From positions 1 through 64,000 of the forward strand of contig RZUM01000015.1 of the NCBI GenBank assembly GCA_004193205.1: DNA of 64,000 bases, in the 5' to 3' direction. The notes under the pieces were generated by a model, which searched no databases, had not been told where the DNA came from, and saw nothing but the letters and a program-made list of their open reading frames with translations. Source of the DNA: Gordonia sediminis (GTDB taxonomy: Bacteria > Actinomycetota > Actinomycetes > Mycobacteriales > Mycobacteriaceae). Numbering within the stretch: position 1 is the stretch's first letter; each line of letters opens with the position of its first letter. Made by a program: the position numbers and the translations under genes. Positions 43,002-51,837 of the stretch are shown in pieces.

Positions 43002-43264
43002 CCGACGATGTCGGGGTCCCCCAGTTCGTCCGCAATCGCGCGTATCGTCCTCGCCGGGCTTATTCGCGACTGGAAGCGGGCTGTCATGGGCAGACACTCA
43101 GTACCTGACGACGGCACCTGGCCGGGTGACGCAATCACCGTCGATGCGATCACCGGTCACAGTGCGATGGCCGGTGACGGCGAAAGTCGGCCGCGCCGAA
43201 GATATGTCGACCACGGGGCCTCGCACAGCCTCGACGACCGACCGGACGCGAGACCGTTCTCGCC

Positions 43265-43789
43265 TTGAGCGACACCGCGGGCGACGACGTTCCGCACGTC
43301 TATCTCGACCATCTCACCGATCAGTTGGACGATGAACGCGCACGACAGCTGACGCTGACCGCGCGGGCCGAGACGATCGTGAAAACGGTACTCGCCCTGC
43401 TCACGGTGGTGATCGCGGTGTCGGCGTTCGTCTTCGGCGGCGCCGTCGAGTTCCGTCCGCATGCCGTGACCGTGGCGGTGGTGGTCGTCGCGATCCCCGT
43501 CGGGATCGGCACGCTCGTCGCCGGTACGCTGGCCCTGACCCTGCCGGCCGCCGACGCCGGGACTCGGCTGGACACCCTCAACGGTATGGCCAGCGAATAC
43601 TGGTGGCTGACACACGATCCCGGCGATGCGCGGTTCACCGTGGCGCGCCGCACGTTCGAATCGATCGCGGCTACGCGCACCACGAACCGGCAGCGAACGA
43701 CATTGTGCCGCACTGCGCTCTACGGTCAGCTCGCCACCATGGTGGTGCTGTCGGCGGCGGTGGTCGTCGAGATCATCGCCCGTGCATGA
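43265..43789 (+). CDS. Membrane protein, function unknown
   Basis: This 174-residue protein starts with TTG, has a charged N-terminus, two adjacent transmembrane helices (TVLALLTVVIAVSAFVFGG and AVTVAVVVVAIPVGIGTLVAG), a soluble loop and a last helix at the C-terminus. The pattern resembles pore-like or small-effector membrane proteins, but nothing links it to a known family. A GCGTTCCGCGGAACGC palindrome follows 8 bases after its stop. Confidence 0.6.
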   Translation: MSDTAGDDVPHVYLDHLTDQLDDERARQLTLTARAETIVKTVLALLTVVIAVSAFVFGGAVEFRPHAVTVAVVVVAIPVGIGTLVAGTLALTLPAADAGTRLDTLNGMASEYWWLTHDPGDARFTVARRTFESIAATRTTNRQRTTLCRTALYGQLATMVVLSAAVVVEIIARA

Positions 43790-43796
43790 TCGCCGG

Positions 43797-43812
43797 GCGT
43801 TCCGCGGAACGC
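43797..43812. repeat. Palindrome copy
   Basis: GCGTTCCGCGGAACGC is a perfect 16-base copy between the convergent ends of the membrane protein and the collapsed response regulator. Confidence 0.9.
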
Positions 43813-43813
43813 G

Positions 43814-44062
43814 CTACAGGTCGTCGGCGGTGATGAGCCCGTCCTGGATCGCCCGCGCCAGCAGTGCGGCCTTGGTCGGCGCGTCGCGGCCGGCCGCAGC
43901 GTATTTCACGCGAATGCCGCAGAGGTGTGGGTTAGGACGAGGCCGGACTGAGGTGAGAACCGCGATCACGATCGGCGGATCGGCCTGCGCGCACCACCCG
44001 GCGATGCCCTCGTCGATGATCGCGTGATCGTCGATCAGCCCGATGTGGATCGACTCGGTCAT
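43814..44062 (-). pseudogene. Collapsed NarL-type response regulator
   Basis: An 82-codon frame begins like a response regulator (MTESIHIGLIDDHAIIDEG) and ends like one (VKYAAAGRDAPTKAALLARA then IQDGLITADDL), but the phosphoacceptor half of the receiver and the DNA-binding helices are missing. The frame stays open across the join near residue 45. It is either a relic or a small expressed modulator. It resembles the stub at 38554 in kind. Confidence 0.7.
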
Positions 44063-44075
44063 CGCGGCGCGCTCC

Positions 44076-44380
44076 TCATGTCGGCGGGCAGGCGCGTTCG
44101 AGTTCGACCCAGGTGAGATCACCGGCGACCGCGGGGACGATCCCCATTCCCGCCTCGATGGCGTTGCGCGTGGCGCCCGGACAGCCGCACACCACGCCGA
44201 CCGTGATTGTCTCGGCGGTAGGCGAGACCGTAGGCGACGATCGCGAACCTGGAAACGACGAGCATCGGACTCAAGGTGTTGACGGACGAGGGGCCGGGCA
44301 CCAGCCCGTCTGCACGAGGTAGATGGAGACCACCACCAGGTCGGCGACCGCCGACCGGACGCCGAATTTTCCGCCGCGCG
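44076..44380 (-). pseudogene. Possible frameshifted remnant of a membrane protein
   Basis: Three neighbouring frames read like pieces of one protein: ADLVVVSIYLVQTGWCPAP, then MLVVSRFAIVAYGLAYR, then TITVGVVCGCPGATRNAIEA up to a stop at 44076. Two frameshifts would be needed. The last piece overlaps no other gene except near the start of the collapsed regulator. Interpretation is tentative. Confidence 0.3.
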
Positions 44381-44452
44381 GGCGGAGATCACATGTGTGT
44401 ACTCCGTTATGGGGATACCCGCGGTTACAGACACGTCGGTAGGCTCGTAGGG

Positions 44453-44893
44453 GTGCTGAATCTGGTCATGTCGGTGGGCTCGGTGGTGCTCAGTGGCGCC
44501 GCGGGCGTGGCCCGGGCATCGGTGCCCTCGCAGCAGGAGCTGACCACCGAGTTGCGCGAGGCCAACGACGCCGCGATCGCACTCCTCGCCGGACTGTCGG
44601 CGCACCTCGAGGTCGCCCTGCACCACGTGCGGGAGGCCGAGTTCGAATGGTCCGGCCGCGGCCACGACCCGACCCGATCGTCGCTGGAGGCATGCGCCCG
44701 CGAACTCGCCGCGTTCAACGCCGACGTCGAGGAGATCACTCGATACGCAGAGCGTTACCGGGCGGTCGCGCGGCGCATCGACGGCGACGTCGACCCGTTC
44801 GCGGTGTCGGATCGGGCGGTCGGTGACGTCCGGGACGGCATCGTCGGGGTCGCGGGACGAATCCAGCGACTGTCACGGTCGACGGCGGACTGA
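44453..44893 (+). CDS. Small helical protein, function unknown
   Basis: This 146-residue protein (GTG start) has a hydrophobic N-terminal segment (LNLVMSVGSVVLSGAAGVA) and then mainly charged helices (ELTTELREANDAAIALLAGL, ACARELAAFNADVEEITRYAERY). It may be exported or membrane-attached. No family was recognised. A long hairpin covers its stop codon. Confidence 0.5.
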   Translation: MLNLVMSVGSVVLSGAAGVARASVPSQQELTTELREANDAAIALLAGLSAHLEVALHHVREAEFEWSGRGHDPTRSSLEACARELAAFNADVEEITRYAERYRAVARRIDGDVDPFAVSDRAVGDVRDGIVGVAGRIQRLSRSTAD

Positions 44894-44911
44894 TCCGCCG
44901 CCGACCGTGAC
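44872..44911 (+). terminator. Long hairpin across a stop codon
   Basis: GTCACGGTCGACGGCGGA and TCCGCCGCCGACCGTGAC form an 18-base stem with one mismatch around CTGA, which contains the TGA stop. It probably ends transcription between two convergent genes. Confidence 0.75.
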
Positions 44912-44945
44912 CTTTGCGCTGAGCCCTCCGGCCTACTAGATCGAC

Positions 44946-45860
44946 CTACACCCCGGCCTCGATCTCCGGCAGGCTCGCCACCACGGCGGCCCGCAGATCC
45001 TCGGCGGTGGTGACCGTGTCGATCACCGCGCGCGACGCGTCGTCGGCGGTGTCGATGATCCCGATCAGCAGATATTCGGGGCGCAGCCGACGGTCCCCGC
45101 GCTCGCGCGCGAACTCGACGGCCTTGGTGAACGCCTCGCGGGTCGGCGGCGCGAACCGCGGACGCATCCCGCGGCCACGCGGTCCGCGGCGCCCACGTCC
45201 CGGCTCCCAGGGACCCTCGTCGTCGCCGAAGGCTCCCGGCCCGAACGCTCCTCGCGGACCGAATCCGCCGGGACCGAATCCGCCAGGACCGAAACCGCCA
45301 GGACCTCCGGGACCGAAGCCCGGCCGGCCCATTTCGCGGGGGTCGAAGCCCTCGGGCCCACATTCGTCCTGCCACGGCCCACGACCCCGGTGCGGGCCAT
45401 GCCCGTGTCCGTGCCGGTGGCCTCGTCCGCGTCCGCGGCCCTCGGGTCCGCCGCGTCCACGGCCGCGTCCCCGTCCACGGTCGGGTCGTTCGGCCCAGCC
45501 TTCGGACAGGTCCTCGCCGAAGCGGTCGCGGACCGCCGCGCGTACCTTGTCGAGGTCGATGCCGATGCTGCGCAAGGCTTCTCGATCATCGTCGTAGCGT
45601 TGTGCCGCGGACTCCTCGTCGGTGAGGTCGGGAGTCGCGGTGTTGTCGTCGTGCTCGGCGTGGTACTTCTGCGCCGCCTCCCGTGCGGTCGCCAGGGTCA
45701 GCCCCTGCTCGGCGAGCAGTGTGAACAGTGGCGTCCGGGCGTTGCAGAGCATGCCCAGGATGAGGTGGTCGTTTCCGAGCTGCCGGTGACCGAGGTCAGC
45801 GGCCTCCTGCGTGGCAAAAGCCAGCAGCATTCTGTCGTCGCGGTTGAATCGCTCAAACAT
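44946..45860 (-). CDS. Clp N-domain protein with Gly/Arg-rich linker
   Basis: This 304-residue protein holds Clp N-terminal repeats: MFERFNRDDRMLLAFATQEA with LGNDHLILGML, and a second half-motif near the end (FTKAVEFARERGDRRLRPEYLLIGI). Between them lies a long Gly/Arg/His/Pro-rich stretch with FGPGG repeats. No ATPase domain is present. Clp-N domains bind adaptors or misfolded proteins. The start overlaps the upstream HTH gene by 8 bases. Confidence 0.8.
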   Translation of the reverse strand: MFERFNRDDRMLLAFATQEAADLGHRQLGNDHLILGMLCNARTPLFTLLAEQGLTLATAREAAQKYHAEHDDNTATPDLTDEESAAQRYDDDREALRSIGIDLDKVRAAVRDRFGEDLSEGWAERPDRGRGRGRGRGGPEGRGRGRGHRHGHGHGPHRGRGPWQDECGPEGFDPREMGRPGFGPGGPGGFGPGGFGPGGFGPRGAFGPGAFGDDEGPWEPGRGRRGPRGRGMRPRFAPPTREAFTKAVEFARERGDRRLRPEYLLIGIIDTADDASRAVIDTVTTAEDLRAAVVASLPEIEAGV

Positions 45861-46113
45861 TGTTGTTGTCTCCTTCTGGCCCGCTCGCGCGGGCCTCGCG
45901 ATGTGCATGTTTCTGGTGCACGGCCTGCCGGCTGATCTGCAGAATCTCTGCGATCGACTGCCAGCTCCATCCGTTCGCACGGGCGTTGGCCACCTGGACG
46001 TCCTCGAGACGGTCGGCCAGGGTGCGCAGCGCGCGGACGGCGGCCAGACCCCGGGCGGGATCGTCGCTTGCTGCGGCTCCCGCGATGTCGGTGGGGTTCT
46101 GTTCGTCGTGCAT
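45853..46113 (-). CDS. Helix-turn-helix regulator of the Clp-N gene
   Basis: This 86-residue protein has a single helix-turn-helix (NGWSWQSIAEILQISRQAVHQKH) of the sigma-like or MerR-like kind. It overlaps the Clp-N start and is transcribed first. A promoter 7 bases upstream (see 46120-46148) suggests a leaderless mRNA. It probably represses its own promoter. Confidence 0.8.
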   Translation of the reverse strand: MHDEQNPTDIAGAAASDDPARGLAAVRALRTLADRLEDVQVANARANGWSWQSIAEILQISRQAVHQKHAHREARASGPEGDNNNV

Positions 46114-46119
46114 GGTGTC

Positions 46120-46148
46120 AGGTTATGTTGACAACCGCATTGTGTCAA
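46120..46148 (-). promoter_or_regulatory. Housekeeping-type promoter of the HTH/Clp-N operon
   Basis: On the minus strand TTGACA (46148-46143) and TAACCT (46125-46120) stand 17 bases apart. Transcription would begin at about 46113, the first base of the ATG, so the mRNA is predicted to be leaderless. Confidence 0.65.
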
Positions 46149-46161
46149 GAATTATTGACAC
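46142..46161. promoter_or_regulatory. Inverted-repeat operator candidate
   Basis: GTGTCAAGAATTATTGACAC has 7-base arms around six bases. One arm contains the -35 element of the HTH/Clp-N promoter, so a bound repressor would block RNA polymerase. Confidence 0.6.
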
Positions 46162-46205
46162 AGGGAATCTGGCTCCGCCCACCGGAGCCAGGTGCATACG
46201 ATCCG

Positions 46206-48740
46206 CTACTCGTTGAGAATCGACTCGCTGATGTTCATCCGCGCGGCACGTCGGGCCGGCAGCAGCGCGCCGACGATACAGAGCGTGCACGCGATCACGA
46301 CGAACTCCAGCGTCGACGGTCTCGGGGAGAACACGATGTCGATCGACGTCGTGGCCGTGAGGATCTTGTTCGACAACACGTGTAGCGCGAGCCCGAGCAC
46401 GATCCCGGTGACCGACCCGATCAGTGCGACGGCGGCGGCCTCGGCGACCACCATCCTCGACACGAACCGGCGTGATGCCCCCATCGCGCGCAGCACCCCG
46501 AGCTCGCGTCGTCGTTCGATCACCGACAGCAGCAGCGTGTTCAGCAGCGCGATCGCGGCGGCCAGCGCGACGATCCACTGGATGGCGACTGTGAACGACC
46601 CGGCCTGCTGCGCCTGGGCCTGCGCCGCCGCGAGCGCCTCGGCCCCCGAGTGGATGTAGATCGATTTGCCGCCGGCCAACTGATGTGCGCCCGCGATCTC
46701 GGTGAGCCGCTGCCGGATCTGGGACTGGTCGGCGGCGGGATCGGTGGAGACCTGCAGATAGGTGTCGCCGGTCCGGTCGAACCACTGCGCCAACACCGAG
46801 TTCGCCATCGCCGCGGTGCCCGAGTCGAGCGAGAGGTAGTCGACGGTGTCGCGGACGACGACGTCGTGATACCCGGTCGGAGTGGCAAGCGTGATGGTGT
46901 CCCCGACCCCCGCGCCGAGCGTGCGAGCGAGCAGGTTCGACAACACGATGCCGTCTCCGGCGAGTATCTGCTGCAACGCTTGCGGATCGGTCTTGCGCAT
47001 GAACGGGGCGAGCGACTCCGGCTCGAGGCCCTGCACCAGAATCCGCGCCTCGCCGACGTTGACGTTGGCCCACTGTCCGCCGACGACCCGGGTGACACCC
47101 GGGATCGCCGACACCTCGGTCTCGATGTCCGGGGGCAAGGCCGGTCCGGTCGGGATCGCGGCCGCGTCCGCGGTCGACACGTAGAAGTCCGGATCGGCGA
47201 GCCCGTCGAGCGACGACGAGATCGAACTGACCAGATTGTCCAGCGCCCCTGACGTGCCCATACCGACGGCGACCGCGACCGCGACGGTCATCAGCGTCGC
47301 CCATGCCCGACGCGGTGCACGCTCGGTGTTCACCGCCGCCAGCTGTCCAGGCCCGCCGAATCGCCGCGACAGCGCGACGACGCCCGCGACCAGCGGACGG
47401 GTCAGCGCGTAGCACAGCAGCAGACCTCCGACGGCGTAGACGACACCGGCCAGGATCGCCGGACGATCGGGCACGCGGGTCGCCACCAGCCACGACGCCA
47501 CGAGTAGTGCGACGCTGACGAGCCCGACGATCCACACGGCCCGGCCGCGCTGCGCCGACGCGTCGGCGACCTCGCCGGCGGTCATCGCCTCCACCGGCGA
47601 CACCGCGAACACCGACCGCGCGGCCAGCGATGTCGCCGCGACACAGGCGAGAACGCAGGCGATCACGGCGATGACGGGCGCGTACACCGGCAGGTGATAG
47701 CTGACCGTGACGGTCATCGCCTCCATGTTCGCCTGGGGTGCGCGGCTGATCACCCACCGCCCGGCCAGCATGCCCAGCGGCAGCCCGATGAGCCCACCGA
47801 CCAGGCCGAGCAGCGCCGACTCCCCGAGCAGGTCGCCGACCATGTGTCCGCGGCGGGCACCGAGCGCACGCATCATCGCCAGTGATCGCCGGCGGGACGC
47901 CACGGCCATGTTCATCGTGTTGAACACCAGGAAGCCGGCGATGACCAGGGAGATGGCCGAGACGAGCAGCGTCGCGTCGCGGGTGACCGAGCTGGCCACC
48001 TCGGCCTGCTTGGCGCGGAAATCCGGGTCCACGACGACGGCCCGTCCGTCGACGACGCGCGACACCTCCGCCTTCAGCGCCGCGACGTCCGCACCGGGCT
48101 TCGGAACGATGAGGATCGAGTCGAGCCGACCCTCCTGCGAGGTCAGCCGTTGCGCGAGCCTGAGGTAGGCGAACGCGAAGTTGCCGCCGTTGAGTACCGT
48201 CCCCTGATCGCCGTCGACCACCGAGACGACCCGCACCGCAACGTCGTTGATCGTCAGCTGCTGTCCCTCGTGCAGCCCGGTCGCCGCGCCGACGACGAGC
48301 CCGTCGGACAGGTCACGCTGACCGAGCCCCGACGATCCCTGGTCCGAAACCGCTTGCCGCAGTTCCCCGGACAGCGCGGTCGCGCGGAAATCCGAACCCA
48401 GCAGCGCGATCTCGTGGTCGTCGACGACGACGGAGTCGCGGATCAGCGGCACCACCGATTTCGCGTCCGGCACCTCCCGACGGATCTCGCCGGCCAACCC
48501 CTCGTCGATGCCGGAGTCCGCGATCGCCGCGACCTCCACCTGCGCGGAACCGGCGATCGCGGCGTTGACCTGACGTACCGACTCGGTGAGCGACCCGAAG
48601 GTGCCGAGCACCGCGATCAGCAACCCGGATGCGACGACGACCACCATCAGCGACGTGAGCACCCGCAGCCGGTGGGTGCGGATCTCGCGCAGGTTGAGGA
48701 CCCGGATCCGCGTGAGCGCGGCCCCGATCGATGCGATCAC
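46206..48740 (-). CDS. ABC transporter permease (FtsX/MacB-like)
   Basis: This 844-residue protein has the duplicated FtsX-like architecture: one N-terminal helix, a large extracytoplasmic domain, three helices, a linker helix pair, a second extracytoplasmic domain and three last helices (VIACTLCIVGALLPARRAARM). Motifs such as MNMAVASRRRSLAMMRALGA and ERRRELGVLRAMGA are typical. It pairs with the ATPase gene upstream, overlapping it by 4 bases. The substrate may be a lipid, peptide or envelope protein. Confidence 0.9.
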   Translation of the reverse strand: MIASIGAALTRIRVLNLREIRTHRLRVLTSLMVVVVASGLLIAVLGTFGSLTESVRQVNAAIAGSAQVEVAAIADSGIDEGLAGEIRREVPDAKSVVPLIRDSVVVDDHEIALLGSDFRATALSGELRQAVSDQGSSGLGQRDLSDGLVVGAATGLHEGQQLTINDVAVRVVSVVDGDQGTVLNGGNFAFAYLRLAQRLTSQEGRLDSILIVPKPGADVAALKAEVSRVVDGRAVVVDPDFRAKQAEVASSVTRDATLLVSAISLVIAGFLVFNTMNMAVASRRRSLAMMRALGARRGHMVGDLLGESALLGLVGGLIGLPLGMLAGRWVISRAPQANMEAMTVTVSYHLPVYAPVIAVIACVLACVAATSLAARSVFAVSPVEAMTAGEVADASAQRGRAVWIVGLVSVALLVASWLVATRVPDRPAILAGVVYAVGGLLLCYALTRPLVAGVVALSRRFGGPGQLAAVNTERAPRRAWATLMTVAVAVAVGMGTSGALDNLVSSISSSLDGLADPDFYVSTADAAAIPTGPALPPDIETEVSAIPGVTRVVGGQWANVNVGEARILVQGLEPESLAPFMRKTDPQALQQILAGDGIVLSNLLARTLGAGVGDTITLATPTGYHDVVVRDTVDYLSLDSGTAAMANSVLAQWFDRTGDTYLQVSTDPAADQSQIRQRLTEIAGAHQLAGGKSIYIHSGAEALAAAQAQAQQAGSFTVAIQWIVALAAAIALLNTLLLSVIERRRELGVLRAMGASRRFVSRMVVAEAAAVALIGSVTGIVLGLALHVLSNKILTATTSIDIVFSPRPSTLEFVVIACTLCIVGALLPARRAARMNISESILNE

Positions 48741-49414
48741 GCGATCTTCCCGTCGCGCACCGTGATCGTCGTGTCGGCGACGGAGGCGGCGTTCGGGTCG
48801 TGGGTCACCATCACGACCAGTCGGTTCGGGGTGTCGTGGGCGACCTCGGAGAGCAGGTCGAGGACCGATTGGCCGGTCTTGGAGTCGAGGTTGCCGGTCG
48901 GTTCGTCGGCGAGCAGGATCGTCGGGTCCATGATCAGCGACCGCGCGATCGCCACCCGCTGCATCTGCCCGCCCGACAGTTCGGCGGGTCGATGATTGAT
49001 GCGGTCACCGAGCCCGACCCGTTCGAGCAGTTCGATCGCGCGGGGTCTGGCCTTGCGCAGTGACTGGCTGTCGAGCAGGCGCGGCAGGGCGACGTTCTCC
49101 CACGCCGACATCGTCGGGACCAGGTTGAAGAACTGGAACACGAAGCCGACGCGGTGTCGGCGGAACGCGGACGCCTCTTCGTCGTCGAGCGATCCGAGGT
49201 CGACTCCGTCGACGGTGATGGTGCCCGACGTCGGGGTGTCGAGAGCGCCGAGGACGTGCAGCAGGGTGCTCTTGCCGGCGCCGGACGGACCGACGACCGA
49301 GGCGAACTGTCCGCCGTCGAGGCTCAGGTCGAGGCCGTCGAGGGCCCGGACCCGCTCATCTCCCAAATGGTACTCACGCACCAGATCGACGGCTTGGACC
49401 AGTGGCACCTCCAT
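48737..49414 (-). CDS. ABC transporter ATPase (LolD/MacB-type)
   Basis: This 225-residue ATPase has Walker A (GPSGAGKST), the signature (LSGGQMQRVAIARSL), Walker B (ILLADEPTGNLD) and the switch His (MVTHDP). It matches the LolD/FtsE/MacB subgroup, which works with FtsX-like permeases. ATG at 49414 is chosen; GTG at 49426 is possible. Confidence 0.92.
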   Translation of the reverse strand: MEVPLVQAVDLVREYHLGDERVRALDGLDLSLDGGQFASVVGPSGAGKSTLLHVLGALDTPTSGTITVDGVDLGSLDDEEASAFRRHRVGFVFQFFNLVPTMSAWENVALPRLLDSQSLRKARPRAIELLERVGLGDRINHRPAELSGGQMQRVAIARSLIMDPTILLADEPTGNLDSKTGQSVLDLLSEVAHDTPNRLVVMVTHDPNAASVADTTITVRDGKIA

Positions 49415-49465
49415 GACGTCGCGCACAGCGCATAGTAAACCACTGACGACCGAGACCCGACCGGT

Positions 49466-50605
49466 CTAGGAGGTCGTCAACGCCGCGGTCCAGTGCCCGT
49501 TGGCGAAGAACTCCTCGATCACCGCGGTCGCCTCGGTCAGGTCGAACCCCTGGGTGCCGAGCCAGCCGTCGTCGAAGTAGGTGTTGCCGTAGCGGTCGCC
49601 GGAGTCGCACAGCAGGGTGACCACGCTGCCGGCGTGGCGGGCGGCGACCATCTCGGAGACGAGTTGCAGCGCGCCCCACATGTTGGTCCCGGTGGACGCG
49701 CCGACCCGCCGGCCCAGACGGTTGCTGACGCAGCGCGCGGTGGCGATCGACGCCTCGTCGGGCACGCCGATCATCCGGTCGATGACCTGAGAGATGAACG
49801 ACGGCTCCACCCGTGGCCGGCCGATGCCCTCGATCCGCGAACCGACCTCGGAGGTGAGCGACCCGTCGGAGGTCTCGTAGGCCGGCAGGAACACCGAGTT
49901 CTCCGGGTCGACGACGGCCAGCCACGTGGGATGACGCCGGTAGCGCAGATAGCGGCCCAGTGTCGCCGAGGTGCCGCCGGTGCCCGCCCCGACGACGATC
50001 CACGTCGGCACCGGGTGATCCTCCTCGGCCATCTGCGCGAAGATCGATTCGGCGATGTTGTTGTTGCCACGCCAGTCGGTGGCGCGCTCGGCCATCGTGA
50101 ACTGGTCGATGAAGTGCCCGCCGAGTTCGGCCTCGAGGCGCAGCGCAGCGCCGTAGACGTCGCCGGGCCGCTCGACGAAGTGACACCGGCCGCCTTCGCG
50201 TTCGATGAGCGCGGACTTCGACGGTGACGTGTTCGACGTCATCACCGCGATGAACGGCACCCCGATCAGGTTCGCGAAGTAGGCCTCGCTGACCGCAGTC
50301 GACCCCGACGACGCCTCGATGACGGTGGTGCCCTCGGTGACCCAGCCGTTGCAGATCGCGTAGAGGAACAGCGAGCGCGCCAGCCGGTGCTTCAGCGACC
50401 CGGTGAGGTGTGTGCTCTCGTCCTTCAGGTAAAGGTCGACGCCGACCTGCGCCCCGGATCGGTCGGTCCACCGCGACCACGCCGGCAGTTCGACGCGCAA
50501 CAGGTGGGTGTCCGCGCTGCGCCGCGCGTCGGCCTCGATCAGCCGGACCGCGTTCTCCGCCCACGACCGGTCGGCACGATGGTCGACAACCCTGGTCGGC
50601 TTCAT
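49466..50605 (-). CDS. cds1: PLP-dependent L-cysteine desulfhydrase (Cds1-like)
   Basis: This 379-residue protein belongs to the cysteine-synthase/beta family of fold type II enzymes. The PLP lysine is in [10 protein letters not shown], the substrate loop is [10 protein letters not shown], and the phosphate-binding loop is [13 protein letters not shown]. Length and sequence style fit the M. tuberculosis Cds1 protein, which releases sulfide from cysteine. A cysteine-synthase-like role is the alternative. It lies apart from the ABC genes but on the same strand. Confidence 0.8.
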   Translation of the reverse strand: MKPTRVVDHRADRSWAENAVRLIEADARRSADTHLLRVELPAWSRWTDRSGAQVGVDLYLKDESTHLTGSLKHRLARSLFLYAICNGWVTEGTTVIEASSGSTAVSEAYFANLIGVPFIAVMTSNTSPSKSALIEREGGRCHFVERPGDVYGAALRLEAELGGHFIDQFTMAERATDWRGNNNIAESIFAQMAEEDHPVPTWIVVGAGTGGTSATLGRYLRYRRHPTWLAVVDPENSVFLPAYETSDGSLTSEVGSRIEGIGRPRVEPSFISQVIDRMIGVPDEASIATARCVSNRLGRRVGASTGTNMWGALQLVSEMVAARHAGSVVTLLCDSGDRYGNTYFDDGWLGTQGFDLTEATAVIEEFFANGHWTAALTTS

Positions 50606-50612
50606 GCCGGCG

Positions 50613-50945
50613 TCAGTTTCCGCGCAGCTTGGCCTGCAGTTCGTCGTGGCGTTGCCGCCGATCGGCGTCCACGGCCGCGATCTGAGAGTTCACCCGCAGT
50701 CGCAGCGACTTGAACAACACCATCCCCAGCGGCAAGGCGATCAGCACGGAGAACACGGCCGCGACCAGAAGCGGGATCTGCACCCCGACCAGGGCGCCCA
50801 CACCCATGATGACGGCGGCCAGCACGACCACCAGCCCCAGTCGTGCCACCGTGTAGAGCGCCACCGAGAGCGCCACACTGCCGACCGTCGGCGGTTTGCC
50901 GGCGCCGGGGGCTGCGGTGGTATCGGTTCCCTTGTCCTTGCTCAC
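50613..50945 (-). CDS. DUF4229-type small membrane protein
   Basis: This 110-residue protein (GTG start) has two hydrophobic segments ([19 protein letters not shown] and [20 protein letters not shown]) and a basic C-terminal helix ([26 protein letters not shown]). This is the DUF4229 layout found across mycolic-acid bacteria. The function is unknown. Confidence 0.7.
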   Translation of the reverse strand: MSKDKGTDTTAAPGAGKPPTVGSVALSVALYTVARLGLVVVLAAVIMGVGALVGVQIPLLVAAVFSVLIALPLGMVLFKSLRLRVNSQIAAVDADRRQRHDELQAKLRGN

Positions 50946-51158
50946 GGGTCCAGGGTACTGCCCACGGAAAACCCCGATCACCACGTCCCGGCGGCAGCCG
51001 ACGCCCGATTTGGCCCTTTTGCACTCTCTTTACCAATTGCTGACGGTTCGAGTACCCGGGCATTCGGCGTGTATCCATGGAGTCGACCCCGCTATTCATC
51101 GTTGCCGGCGGCGACCACACGTCGGCAGAGATCAAGTCGGCAGAGATAAGAGGACACC

Positions 51159-51383
51159 GTGACCATCATCGATACAGCCAGCACCACCGGCCTCATCACC
51201 CCGGGTCTCGCGAGCCAGCACACCCTGACCCCTGGACAGGTCGCCGCCATGTTCAACGTCAATCCGAAGACCGTCGCGCGCTGGGCCAGTTCGGGGCTCC
51301 TGGGTTCGATCCGCACCCCGGGTGGTCATCGTCGTTTCCGCGAGTCCGACGTCGTGGAGCTGCTCAACCGCCGCACCCGCTGA
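51159..51383 (+). CDS. bldC: BldC-like DNA-binding regulator
   Basis: This 74-residue protein is a single MerR-type winged helix: LTPGQVAAMFNVNPKTVARW followed by GSIRTPGGHRRFRESDVVELL. The GTG start follows AAGAGGAC. BldC-type proteins control development in Streptomyces and are conserved in mycobacteria. It probably binds direct repeats at several promoters. Confidence 0.87.
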   Translation: MTIIDTASTTGLITPGLASQHTLTPGQVAAMFNVNPKTVARWASSGLLGSIRTPGGHRRFRESDVVELLNRRTR

Positions 51384-51462
51384 CCAGACCCGCCCGAAAC
51401 GGGCGGTGACCTGATGTCATGGCACCCTCACGCGTACGCTGGTCTGTGTACGGGAGGTTGCC

Positions 51463-51675
51463 ATGACATTTCTGTTTGCGGTGATCGGCATTGCGGCGAT
51501 CGCGTTCCTGTTGTGGCGCGCGTTCGGCCCTCAGGCTGCCGACGCCGACGAGCGGATCGAGCGTCCGATGCGACGGTCGTCGGGGCCCGTCGGACCCGAC
51601 GACGACCCCGATTTTCTGCGCGACCTGGATCGTCGTAGCCGCGGCGCCAACGGGACCGACGGCGACGACACCTGA
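51463..51675 (+). CDS. Small membrane protein
   Basis: This 70-residue protein has an N-terminal transmembrane helix (MTFLFAVIGIAAIAFLLWRAF) and an acidic soluble tail (GPDDDPDFLRDLDRR). It resembles small conserved actinobacterial proteins of unknown function. GGGAGG precedes the ATG. Confidence 0.7.
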   Translation: MTFLFAVIGIAAIAFLLWRAFGPQAADADERIERPMRRSSGPVGPDDDPDFLRDLDRRSRGANGTDGDDT

Positions 51676-51837
51676 CCGGACTACTGCACCCCGCGATGCC
51701 TTCGCCCCCAAAGGCTCTCCGCTGAACCCTACCTCGGGGTAGGGTAATCTCTCCCCATCACGCAAGAGGGCCCATCACCCATGGGCTGTCGGCGAAAGGT
51801 GCGCCACATAGAGGAATCATGCGGGGGATGATCGACG

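Larger units (their letters stand above)
42442..43264. other. Repeat-rich intergenic region
   Basis: This 823-base stretch has no convincing gene but holds five copies of the CGTTCCGCGGAACG-type palindrome and one further 18-base inverted repeat. The translated repeat (FRGT or VPRNA) explains why long chance frames appear here. A short minus-strand frame ending at 42543 (with GYTTEVPYAIWQPKVRHQPDM) might be a relic protein, but no start is supported. Confidence 0.6.

Noticed and set aside
42810-43268. 152-codon frame with FRGT repeats
   Set aside because: Its repeats are translations of the DNA palindrome and no domain or ribosome site supports it.
45007-45597. 196-codon plus-strand frame with Pro/Gly repeats
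   Set aside because: It is the reverse of the Gly/Arg-rich linker of the Clp-N gene.
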